Source: Nonomuraea solani (lineage in GTDB: Bacteria; Actinomycetota; Actinomycetes; Streptosporangiales; Streptosporangiaceae). From it: a stretch of DNA of 64,000 nt. The DNA lies in assembly GCF_900108335.1 (NCBI RefSeq), contig NZ_FNVT01000004.1, positions 62,001 through 126,000 of the forward strand. Reading direction: 5' to 3'. The notes under the pieces are model-generated. The model saw nothing but the letters and a program-made list of their open reading frames with translations, made no database searches and had not been told where the DNA came from. A program made the translations under genes and the position numbers. Of this stretch, positions 34,193 to 42,212 are shown piece after piece; position 1 is the first letter of the stretch; every line of letters begins with the position of its first letter.

Positions 34193-34960
34193 TCACGGAC
34201 GGGGCGCGGCCTCGTCCTGCTCTTTCAGCGGCACCCGCCCGTTGACGGAGCCGCCCTCCGGCGGCGCGGGTTCCGCCTCCTCCGACGCGGGGGCGGGGGC
34301 GGGGGCGGGGCGGGGGAAGAGCCCGCGGACCAGCACCCCGTACGCGCCGGCGAAGCCGAGGAGCAGCGTGCCGATCAGCGTCCCCAGGGCGAGCTGGGTC
34401 TTCCCTGAGCCGTCGTACTCGGGCGGCAGCAGCGCCACCGTGTTGATGGCGATGAAGGTGCTCTTCGGCGCGCCGAGCGTGGTCTGATACTTGACCAGCT
34501 CCGCGTTCAGCCGCTGGTGTGCCCGCTCCAGGATGAGCTTGGCGGTGTCGGGCGAGTCGCTCTCGACCATGACGTGCAGGAACGGCCCCAGCGTCACGAC
34601 GCCGAGCAGGTCGGAGTTGGACCGCCCGTCGTCGATCACGATCTCGGTGCCGCCGCCCTCCTCGACGCCCAGCTTGCGCAGCTCTTCCTTGCTGTTGAGC
34701 GCGACGATCAGGATGCCCGCCACGGTCCGCAGCCCGTCGTTGTACTGCAGCAGCGGGTTGGTCAGGCCGACCGGCTTGGTCGGGTCCATGGACAGGGTGC
34801 CGCCGCTCGGCGGGGCGGTCAGGATGAGGGACGACTCCGTCTTGTAGCGCGACGGGCCGAGAAAGAAGGCGACTAACGCGAGGACGAGGCCGAGGGCGAG
34901 GATCGGGAGCGCGATGTTCCTTCGTCGAAGAAGGCCCAACAGATCGTTCCAAAAAGCCAT
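34193..34960 (-). CDS. Wzz-like chain-length determinant protein, no kinase domain (second)
   Basis: 255 aa, ATG at 34960. The N-terminus MAFWNDLLGLLRRRNIALP aligns with the first Wzz-like protein. Membrane segments lie at about 17-35 and 188-210, with an extracytoplasmic domain carrying PVGLTNPLLQYNDGLRTVAG, the counterpart of the NPLVNPLLNFDGGLNMTAS block of the first. The C-terminal tail is Pro/Ala/Glu-rich. No Walker motifs or tyrosine cluster are present, so it is not a BY-kinase. Confidence 0.82.
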   Translation of the reverse strand: MAFWNDLLGLLRRRNIALPILALGLVLALVAFFLGPSRYKTESSLILTAPPSGGTLSMDPTKPVGLTNPLLQYNDGLRTVAGILIVALNSKEELRKLGVEEGGGTEIVIDDGRSNSDLLGVVTLGPFLHVMVESDSPDTAKLILERAHQRLNAELVKYQTTLGAPKSTFIAINTVALLPPEYDGSGKTQLALGTLIGTLLLGFAGAYGVLVRGLFPRPAPAPAPASEEAEPAPPEGGSVNGRVPLKEQDEAAPRP

Positions 34961-35143
34961 TATCCCGACCAACCCCCCGCCAGTACGGGCTTGCCTCGCT
35001 AAATGCGATACAGATGGCTTATCGCCTTCAGAAGGTGGGATGTTACGAATAGTCCGAGCGTCTTGCCGATCGACAATCTTCGCGAGACCATTTGGGCCGC
35101 ACGGCTTCCCCCTGTCGAAGACTCCTCCAGAAGAGGTCGCCGG

Positions 35144-36085
35144 ATGACGCCCCGATCGCCGCAAGAACGTTCCACGACGTCGCTGATCGGCCGGGCCGAA
35201 CCGCCGATCGGCGTGGGCATGCCGGTCTACAACGGCGAGCCGTACCTGGCCGGGGCGCTGCGGTCGGTGCTCGCGCAGAAGGACGCCGACTTCGAGCTGG
35301 TGATCGCGGACAACTGCTCGACCGACGGCACCGAGGAGCTGTGCCGCGAGGCCGCCAGAACCGATTCGCGGGTCCGCTACATCCGCCGGGACCGGAACAT
35401 CGGCGTCACGGCCAACCACAACGCTCTCATGCACGAGACCCGGGGCGAGTTCTTCTCCTACGCCACCTCCGACGACGAATACCGCGAGGACCGGCTGGCG
35501 CTGCTCTCGGCGGCGTTGCGTCGGCATCCCGAGGCGGCCCTGGCCCTTTCCGGCGTCGAGGAGATCGACGAGAACGGCCAGGTCATCGGCCATTGGCGGG
35601 ACGAGTCGCCGACCGTCCAGCCCGACCCGGTGGCGCGGCTGCGGCATCGGCTGGTCAACTACGACGACACCATGCACTTCTACGGGCTCATCCGGCGCGA
35701 GACGCTGCTGCGGGCCAGGCCGCTCGAACCGATTCTGCCCGCCGATCGGGTGATCATCGCGGGCTGGGCGCTGTTCGGGCCACTCGTCGTGGTGGACGAG
35801 CTGCTGCTGCGGCACCGCAACCACGCGGGCAGCGACAGCAAGGTCAACCACGCCCGCCTGTTCCGGGCCCGCGAGGTGCCCGGTGACCAGCGCTTCTACC
35901 TGCCCAACGTGGAGGAGGGCAGGGCGCTGCTGCGCATGATCCACGCCGCGCCGCTCGGCTTCGGGCAGCGGTTGCGCGCCTATGCCGCGCTGCGCCCCTG
36001 GCTGCGCAGGAACGCCGTACCGATGGCGCGCAACGTGGCCCACTCCGCGATCGACGTGACCAGGAACCGGCGGCCACGCCGATGA
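35144..36085 (+). CDS. GT2-family glycosyltransferase
   Basis: 313 aa. ATG at 35144 has a GAGG site 7 nt upstream; the frame is open further upstream but without glycosyltransferase features. The GT-A motifs are GVGMPVYNGEPYLAGALRSV, VIADNCSTDGTEELC and a YATSDDEYREDRLALL block where the DD acts as the metal-binding DxD equivalent. It lies in the Wzx/Wzy locus and probably adds one sugar of the repeat unit. It is convergent with the flippase gene 6 bp away. Confidence 0.9.
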   Translation: MTPRSPQERSTTSLIGRAEPPIGVGMPVYNGEPYLAGALRSVLAQKDADFELVIADNCSTDGTEELCREAARTDSRVRYIRRDRNIGVTANHNALMHETRGEFFSYATSDDEYREDRLALLSAALRRHPEAALALSGVEEIDENGQVIGHWRDESPTVQPDPVARLRHRLVNYDDTMHFYGLIRRETLLRARPLEPILPADRVIIAGWALFGPLVVVDELLLRHRNHAGSDSKVNHARLFRAREVPGDQRFYLPNVEEGRALLRMIHAAPLGFGQRLRAYAALRPWLRRNAVPMARNVAHSAIDVTRNRRPRR

Positions 36086-36091
36086 AACACC

Positions 36092-37540
36092 TCAGCTCAT
36101 CACGACGTCACGCAGTTGCTTGAGCCGGTCGCGCGAGATCCCGATCGCCACGTACACGGCGAAACCGGCCGCGCCCGCCGCGCAGAGCCGCACGAACACG
36201 ATGGTGTCCGCGGTCCACGCCGCCACCAGCCAGGCCGTCACGCCGCACGCCAGGCCGCCGAGCAGCAGCCGCGCGACCGGCGGCCCGATCGGCCCGAGCA
36301 CCACCCCCGACCTGCGCAGTTGCCAGGCCGCCGCGGGCAGCCCGACCAGGAACGCGGCCACCACGTGCCCAATCGCCACGCCCCGGATGCCGTCGATCCG
36401 CGCGCCCAGGTAGAGCGCGGGCAGCAGGGCCGCCGCCCAGCTCAGGTTCATCCACACGATGCGCCGGGTGGCTCCCAGCGAGGTGAGGATGTCGAAGGCC
36501 AGCGCGGTGAGCATGCGTACCGTCATCAGCGCCATCAGGAACGACAGGGCAGCGGCGGCGGGCAGCCAGCGCGGTTCGTACAGCAGGGTCACGAGCTGTG
36601 GCGCCAGCACGCCGATCAGCACCGCGGTCGGCGTCACCAGCGTGACCAGCATGGGCACGATCTGCTGCACACGGTCCGAGAACGCCGCCGGGTTCTCGTC
36701 GGCGACCCGGGAGAAGCCGGGCAGCGTGACGTGCCGCAGGGCCTCGCCGACCACGCCGGGCACCCAGCTCGACACGTTCATGGCGAGCATGTAGTAGCCG
36801 AGCATGGTGAGGCCGAGCGTGTTGCCGATGATGATCGCGTCGGCGTTGAGCACCAGCGCCTCCAGCCCCAGGCTGCCGGCCAGCGGCACGCCGAAGCGCA
36901 GCAGCCGGCCCGCGATGGCCCGGTCGAAGCCGAGCCGGTAGGGGACCTTGGCCCAGAAGAGCACCAGGATGCCGCTGACCAGGGAGTTGGCCACCGCGCC
37001 GACGGCGAAGCTGTAGACGCCCGCGCCGAGGGACGCCAGCGTGATCGCCAGCGGCACCTGGACGGCGATGCCCGCCATGTTCGCCTTGGCGATCTTGTCC
37101 TGCTGGAAGCCGCGCAGCATGATCGCGCTGCGCACGTTGACGAAGCCGTCGATGACGATGATCACGGTGAGCAGCCGCACCACGGGCGTGGCGGAGGCGC
37201 TGCCCGCCAGGGTCGTGAAGAACGGCGCGGTGAACCAGAACAGCGCGTAGACGCTCACGCTGATCGTCAGCACCACGGTGGTGGCGGTGGCCACCATGTC
37301 CTCCAGCCTGCCCCGCCACTGCACGACCGCCGACACGATCCCGGCGTCGTTGATGTAGAAGAGGAACTGGTTGGCGGCCAGCGCGACCGCGTAGAGACCG
37401 AAGTCCTCCGCGGCGAGCAGGCGGGCCAGCACCAGGCTCATGCCGAAGGTGGCCAGCTTGGAGACGCCCCTGGCGGCCAGTCCCCAGCGCAGGCCCCGGC
37501 CCGCCGACCCGGCCCGGGTGCTCTCGCCGGGCTCACCCAC
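36092..37540 (-). CDS. Wzx-type polysaccharide flippase
   Basis: 482 aa, GTG at 37540 overlapping the upstream gene by 8 bp. It has twelve or more membrane segments and the PST/MVF features: GLAARGVSKLATFGMSLVLAR, LAAEDFGLYAVALAANQFLF and VQWRGRLEDMVATATT at the N-terminal half, LYEPRWLPAAAALSFLM at the C-terminal half. It would move the undecaprenyl-linked repeat unit across the membrane for the Wzy-like polymerase at 31128. Confidence 0.92.
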   Translation of the reverse strand: MGEPGESTRAGSAGRGLRWGLAARGVSKLATFGMSLVLARLLAAEDFGLYAVALAANQFLFYINDAGIVSAVVQWRGRLEDMVATATTVVLTISVSVYALFWFTAPFFTTLAGSASATPVVRLLTVIIVIDGFVNVRSAIMLRGFQQDKIAKANMAGIAVQVPLAITLASLGAGVYSFAVGAVANSLVSGILVLFWAKVPYRLGFDRAIAGRLLRFGVPLAGSLGLEALVLNADAIIIGNTLGLTMLGYYMLAMNVSSWVPGVVGEALRHVTLPGFSRVADENPAAFSDRVQQIVPMLVTLVTPTAVLIGVLAPQLVTLLYEPRWLPAAAALSFLMALMTVRMLTALAFDILTSLGATRRIVWMNLSWAAALLPALYLGARIDGIRGVAIGHVVAAFLVGLPAAAWQLRRSGVVLGPIGPPVARLLLGGLACGVTAWLVAAWTADTIVFVRLCAAGAAGFAVYVAIGISRDRLKQLRDVVMS

Positions 37541-38513
37541 CGTCCGTGACCCGTTCCAGCCAGATCTCCCGCCAGAACGGGAAGAACTCGCGCGGGCAGT
37601 TGAGCGAGTGCACGCCCGCGCACACCACGTCTTCGAGCACGATGCAGGGCGTCTTCATCTCCAGCAGCCGCCCGGTCCGCTCGTCCAGGCACCGGTCGAC
37701 CCGGGCGCGCACGCGGGCGGTCTGGCCGCAGTAGCGCGCCAGCTCGGCGTCGAAGTTCATGCCGCGGTTCGCCAAATCCTCGTTGACGGTGTCGAGAATG
37801 TCCTGCTTGGACTTGATCCGGACGAGCTCACCGGGCCGCAGGTCGAGGGTCGTGACCGGGGTACGGCCGCGCACGGTGCCCGTCATGTGCCCCCACGGCC
37901 TGCCCTTGTTGATCAGGAGCGCCTTCGGCAGCCTCGTCCTCGTCACATGCTGAAACCGGTTGTACAAACCGATGGCGACGGCCCGCAGCGTCGCGCCGAG
38001 GCCGGCGTTGCGGGTGCGCACGTCGGTCACGAACTGCGTCAGGTCGGCCATCGGCAGCGGCTTCGGCGCGGCGCGCAGCAGCTCGGTCGCCTGGCAGGAG
38101 TAGCGCTCGGAGCCGTCCTCGCCCGCCGGTTTGCGGGTGTTGACCTCCAGGAGCGGCAGCAGCCGGGAGTCCGGCACGCCGTCCGACGGCAGGTCGGCGG
38201 GATCGACCCGCTTGATCCAGGCCTCCTTCCAGTACAGGGAGCAGGCCGTCTGGCACCCGCCGTGATCCGCGCCGTCACAGCGCGCGCCGAGCAGGTGGAC
38301 GGCGCTGTCCATGCGGCGCAGGCCCGTCTTGTACAGCGTGTCGCACAGCTTGTGCGCCACCTTGTGCACGGTGAGGCGCTGGCCGCAGAACTTCAGCATC
38401 TCCGGCATGAACGGCAGGCCCTCCAGCTCGCCCCGCTCGTCCAGCGTCGCCAGGATCTCGGCCTCGCTGCGGACCTCCACCAGGTCACCGGCCCGCAGGC
38501 TCATCGTGTCCAT
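37533..38513 (-). CDS. Unknown protein with internal duplication and conserved cysteines
   Basis: 326 aa, ATG at 38513. I do not recognise the family. Residues about 5-103 and 224-322 are two copies of one domain: LRAGDLVEVRSEAEILATLD against LRPGELVRIKSKQDILDTVN, KFCGQ against RYCGQ, and CDGADHGGC...YWKEAWIKRV against CAGVHSLNC...FWREIWLERV. Cysteines pair up as C43/C262, C57/C275, C79/C298 and C87/C306. The start of each copy resembles a small SH3/KOW-type barrel. Metal binding is plausible. It is in frame-overlap with the DUF4910 gene (13 bp) and the flippase gene (8 bp). Confidence 0.78.
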   Translation of the reverse strand: MDTMSLRAGDLVEVRSEAEILATLDERGELEGLPFMPEMLKFCGQRLTVHKVAHKLCDTLYKTGLRRMDSAVHLLGARCDGADHGGCQTACSLYWKEAWIKRVDPADLPSDGVPDSRLLPLLEVNTRKPAGEDGSERYSCQATELLRAAPKPLPMADLTQFVTDVRTRNAGLGATLRAVAIGLYNRFQHVTRTRLPKALLINKGRPWGHMTGTVRGRTPVTTLDLRPGELVRIKSKQDILDTVNEDLANRGMNFDAELARYCGQTARVRARVDRCLDERTGRLLEMKTPCIVLEDVVCAGVHSLNCPREFFPFWREIWLERVTDGG

Positions 38514-39766
38514 TCCGCCACCAGTTTCGCCTCTCGTAGACTCTCCGCCGCCTCGGCGACCGCGGCGAACGGCAGGCCGGATCGCCGGGCGATGTCGAGC
38601 AGCGTGTTGTCCCCGTCGGAAAGGTTCAGGACCCAGAGCATCGCCATCTGCGCCCGCTGGGTGTCGCTGCGGCCGCCCAGCGCCCCGTACAGGCCGCGCC
38701 GGCCGAGCTGGGGCTCGCCGTACGGGCTGAGGTTGGCGTAGCGCCGGTTGGCCTCGATCACCTGGAGCACCTCCCAGCAGGTCTCCAGCGTGTCCTCCAG
38801 CGACTCGGGCAGCACGAAGGCCGGGTCGTCGCCGGAGGTGTGGTATTCGGGGTAGCTCGCGTAGGTCGACCGGGTCAGGCAGCCGACCGGCAGGTTGAAG
38901 CCGGGTGAGCCGTACTGGCGCTCGTCGTAGCCGTACGGCGAGAAGTCGAGCGTGCGGTGCGGCCGTCCTGACGACTCCAGCACGTACGCCACCGCCCGGT
39001 CGATCTCGGCGTCACCGCGCCTGCTCCGCTTGTAGGTGAGCGCGCCGGCGTCTCCCGCGCACGCCAGCACCAGCCCGTGCCTGATCCGCTCGACCACGTC
39101 CCGGTTCCGCGCGAGCCAGGTGATCGACCCGATGGTGCCCGGCGCGAACAGGAACCGGTAGGTGTAGCGCCGCTCGCCCTCCGCCAGCCGCCGGGCCAGC
39201 CAGACGGCGACCGCGATGCCCGCCAGGTTGTCGTTGGCCAGCGACGGATGGCAGACGTGGCACGAGATGAGCACCTCCTCCTCGCCGCCCGGCACGACGT
39301 GCTCGGCGTAGGTGAGGTGCCCGTCGGCCAGCGTGGAGTCGATGACGACCTCGTAGTCGCCGTCCTCCATGCCGTCCAGCGTCTCCTGACGCAGGCAGAA
39401 GCCCCAGTTCTCGGCCCAGTAGCTGGTCCGGTAGGGGATGAGGCCGGGCAGCGTGTGCAGGTGGTCGCGCAGCTCACTCAGCGGCATCGTCGCGGACACG
39501 GGCGTGCTGTAGCCCACGACGTGCAGGTTGGACTCGGCGAAGTCGATCACCTTGCGCCCGGCCGGATCCCGCACGTACGCGTCCCTGATGTTCCATTCGC
39601 GCGGCACGTGCCAGTCGAGCACCGGCGTCCCGGTCGGCACCTCGTGCACCGTCAGCGGTATGTGCTCACCGACGACGTCGAGGGTGGCCCGGACGCCGTC
39701 CCCCGTGATGCTCCTGCACAGCGGGTAGAGCCGGGTCACCAGGTCGTGCATCTCCTTGCCGCTCAT
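38501..39766 (-). CDS. DUF4910 aminopeptidase-like protein with C-terminal winged helix
   Basis: 421 aa, ATG at 39766 in an ATGA overlap with the epimerase gene. Residues about 5-330 follow the DUF2172/DUF4910 M28-like layout: YPLCRSITGDGVRATLD, ISCHVCHPSLANDNLAG (H170, H173, D179 as likely metal ligands), FAPGTIGSITWL and SGDDPAFV. The last ~85 residues look like a winged helix (DGDNTLLDIARRSGLPFAAV). Such proteins recur in surface-polysaccharide loci, where peptidase activity is not shown; hydrolysis of an amide or acyl group on a sugar intermediate is possible. Confidence 0.85.
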   Translation of the reverse strand: MSGKEMHDLVTRLYPLCRSITGDGVRATLDVVGEHIPLTVHEVPTGTPVLDWHVPREWNIRDAYVRDPAGRKVIDFAESNLHVVGYSTPVSATMPLSELRDHLHTLPGLIPYRTSYWAENWGFCLRQETLDGMEDGDYEVVIDSTLADGHLTYAEHVVPGGEEEVLISCHVCHPSLANDNLAGIAVAVWLARRLAEGERRYTYRFLFAPGTIGSITWLARNRDVVERIRHGLVLACAGDAGALTYKRSRRGDAEIDRAVAYVLESSGRPHRTLDFSPYGYDERQYGSPGFNLPVGCLTRSTYASYPEYHTSGDDPAFVLPESLEDTLETCWEVLQVIEANRRYANLSPYGEPQLGRRGLYGALGGRSDTQRAQMAMLWVLNLSDGDNTLLDIARRSGLPFAAVAEAAESLREAKLVAEWTR

Positions 39767-40782
39767 CGGGGGCGCAGCTCCCCGCCCACCGTGCCGGCCG
39801 CCTGCCGGTCGGCCAGCCGGGCGAGCCTGGTGAAGCGCCGCTCGAACGCCTCCCTGGTGAGCCCGTGACGGCGGTAGGCGTCGATCAGCTCGACCGCGCC
39901 CTCCTTCACCGACCGGCGGGCCTCGCATCCCGGCAGCGCGGCCCGCAGCCGGGAGAAGTCCACCCGGTACGAGCGCGGGTCCGCGCCGGTCTGCCCGGTG
40001 ATGAGCAGCGTCGAGCCGGGCACCGCCTCGACCACGGTGGCGGCGATCTCGGCCACGGTGACGTTGTTGCGCTCGGTGCCCACGTTGAACGCCCGCGCGT
40101 GCACGGCCTCCCTGGGGGCGGTCAGCACGGCGGTGAACGCGTCGGCGATGTCCAGCGCGTGCACCAGCGGCCGCCACGGCGTGCCATCGGACAGCACCTT
40201 GACCTCGCCGGACAGGTGCGCGTGCCCCACCAGGTTGTTGAGCACGATGTCGGCGCGCAGCCGGGGCGAGAAGCCGAAGGCGGTGGCGTTGCGCAGGAAG
40301 ACGGGGGTGAAGTCGGCGTCGGCCAGCTCCAGCAGCTCGTCCTCGACGCGCACCTTGGACTCGGCGTACGGCGTCAGCGGCCGCAGCGGCGCGTCCTCCG
40401 TCACCGGCTCGTCCCCGGAGGCCCCGTAGACCGAGCAGGTGGAGGCGTACAGGAAGCGCCGCACCCCCGCCTCCCGCGCCAGCCGGGCCAGCCGCACGGA
40501 GGCGTGGTAGTTGATGTCGTAGGTCAGCTCGGGCGCCAGCGAGCCCAGCGGGTCGTTCGACAGCGCGGCCAGATGGATCACCGCGTCGAATCCGGCCAGC
40601 GCCTCGGCGGGCACGTCGCGCAGGTCGACGGCCAGCCCCTCGGGGTCGGGTGGCGTCGGGCCGAGCACGCAGTCGGCGAACAGGCCCGAGTCGAGGCCGG
40701 TCACCTCGTGCCCGGCCGCGGCCAGTACGGGAGCCATGACGGTGCCCAGGTAGCCCTGGTGTCCGGTCAGGAGTACACGCAT
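39763..40782 (-). CDS. NAD-dependent nucleotide-sugar epimerase/dehydratase
   Basis: 339 aa, ATG at 40782. Rossmann motif TGHQGYLGTVMAPVL, STCSVYG and catalytic YAESK are intact; FNVGTERNNVTVAEIA is the late substrate motif. It belongs to the same cassette as the C-methyltransferase, nucleotidyltransferase and PIG-L genes and likely performs a 4-keto or epimerisation step on the same NDP-sugar. Confidence 0.87.
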   Translation of the reverse strand: MRVLLTGHQGYLGTVMAPVLAAAGHEVTGLDSGLFADCVLGPTPPDPEGLAVDLRDVPAEALAGFDAVIHLAALSNDPLGSLAPELTYDINYHASVRLARLAREAGVRRFLYASTCSVYGASGDEPVTEDAPLRPLTPYAESKVRVEDELLELADADFTPVFLRNATAFGFSPRLRADIVLNNLVGHAHLSGEVKVLSDGTPWRPLVHALDIADAFTAVLTAPREAVHARAFNVGTERNNVTVAEIAATVVEAVPGSTLLITGQTGADPRSYRVDFSRLRAALPGCEARRSVKEGAVELIDAYRRHGLTREAFERRFTRLARLADRQAAGTVGGELRPR

Positions 40783-40788
40783 GTCCGG

Positions 40789-41442
40789 CTAGCCTCCTGC
40801 TGCGAGGTCGAGGATGAGTTTGCTGGCGTGGAAGGCCTCGGCGTATTTCGCGCCGCACTCGATGCCGCGGATGCGGGCCAGGCCGAGGAACGCCTCCCGG
40901 TCGTACCAGGGGCGCCGCCGTTGCGAGGGATAGTGGCGCTGGAGCAGGGAGACCTTCTCCTCCGCCACCTCGGGCCGCAGCGGCTGGTAGACGGAGGGAC
41001 GGCCGAGGTCGCCGTCCCATTTGACGATCTCGTAGCCGAGCGTCAGGTGGTCGCGGAAGGCCGTGGGCACGAGCTCGGCCAGGCCGCGGTGGTCCTGGTG
41101 GGCGTCGCCCCGGTGCGGGGCGAGGATCACGTGGGGCCGGGTCTCGGCGCGCAGCTCCTCCAGCGCCTCCTTGGCCTCCTGCCAGTGCGCGGGCAGGCGG
41201 CCGTCGGGCAGCTTGAGCACGGTCAGCCGCAGGTCGGCGCCCGGGCAGAAGGCGGTGAGCGCCGCGCGCTCCTCCTCCTCGCGCTCCGTCCCGCCGCCGG
41301 ACAGCACCAGCGCGTCGATCCGCAGCCCAGGACGGGCGGCGCAGAGGGTGAGCAGCGTGCCGCCCGCGCCGATGGCGAGGTCGTCGCAGTGCGCGCCGAG
41401 CGCGACGACCGCGCCCAGCCGCGTCGCGGTCAGCCCGATCAT
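40789..41442 (-). CDS. PIG-L family deacetylase
   Basis: 217 aa from ATG 41442, which overlaps the nucleotidyltransferase stop (ATGA); ATG 41460 would add six residues. The zinc motif AHCDDLAIGAGG replaces the usual AHPDD proline with cysteine, and the second motif is HRGDAHQDHRGL. The family removes N-acetyl groups from GlcNAc-type substrates (LmbE, MshB). In this cassette it may deacetylate an amino-sugar intermediate. Confidence 0.87.
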   Translation of the reverse strand: MIGLTATRLGAVVALGAHCDDLAIGAGGTLLTLCAARPGLRIDALVLSGGGTEREEEERAALTAFCPGADLRLTVLKLPDGRLPAHWQEAKEALEELRAETRPHVILAPHRGDAHQDHRGLAELVPTAFRDHLTLGYEIVKWDGDLGRPSVYQPLRPEVAEEKVSLLQRHYPSQRRRPWYDREAFLGLARIRGIECGAKYAEAFHASKLILDLAAGG

Positions 41443-42212
41443 GTCTCCCACAGCGCCCATGGCCGGTCACCGCGCGAGTACGCCTCGTCCAGTTCGATGC
41501 GCTGGTTGACGGTGTCGGTCGGCCGCCAGTAGCCGCGGTGCCGGTAGGCCATCAGCCGGCCGCGCTTGGACAGCTCCACGCAGGCGTCGCCGACCAGGTC
41601 GCCGTTCTCGGGGAGGTGGTCGAAGATCTCCTGGCGCAGCACGAAGTAGCCGCCGTTGACCCAGATCGGCATCTCGCTGACCGGGACGATGTCACGTGCC
41701 AGCCCGTCGTCGGTGATGTCGATGCAGTGGAAGGTGCCCGGCGGCGGCACCACCATCATCGACGCGCCCGCGTCCATGCCGGTGAACGTGTCGATGATCT
41801 CGGGCAGCGGGGCGTCGGTGAGCACGTCCGCGTAGTTGGCCAGGAAGATCTCCTCGCCCTCCAGGTACGGCCGCACGCGGCGCAGCCGCTCACCGATCGG
41901 CGACTGGATCCCGGTCTGGACGAAGGAGATCGACCAGTCGGAGGTGTCCTGCGACAACATCTCGACCTCGCCTTTGCGGAGCACGAAGTCGTTAGAGACG
42001 GTTTCCTGATAATTCAGGAAAAATTCGGTTATGTGCTGCGCCCCGTAACCGAGGCAGAGCACGAAGTCGGTGTGCCCGAAGTGCGCGTAATAGCGCATCA
42101 CATGCCATAAAAGCGGACGCGGACCAACGAGCTGCATCGGCTTGGGAACCTCCCCCGGCACTCCGATGCGCATCCGGGTGCCATAACCGCCGCAGAAGAG
42201 CACGACCTTCAT
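41439..42212 (-). CDS. Sugar-1-phosphate nucleotidyltransferase (RfbF/cytidylyltransferase-like)
   Basis: 257 aa, ATG at 42212 in an ATGA overlap with the methyltransferase gene. N-terminal FCGGYGTRMRIGVPGEVPKP is the signature, followed by LLWHVMRYYAHFGHTDFVLC and FLANYADVLTDAPL. The spacing and GGYGTR motif resemble glucose-1-phosphate cytidylyltransferase more than RmlA. It would activate the sugar that the adjacent C-methyltransferase branches. Confidence 0.85.
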   Translation of the reverse strand: MKVVLFCGGYGTRMRIGVPGEVPKPMQLVGPRPLLWHVMRYYAHFGHTDFVLCLGYGAQHITEFFLNYQETVSNDFVLRKGEVEMLSQDTSDWSISFVQTGIQSPIGERLRRVRPYLEGEEIFLANYADVLTDAPLPEIIDTFTGMDAGASMMVVPPPGTFHCIDITDDGLARDIVPVSEMPIWVNGGYFVLRQEIFDHLPENGDLVGDACVELSKRGRLMAYRHRGYWRPTDTVNQRIELDEAYSRGDRPWALWET

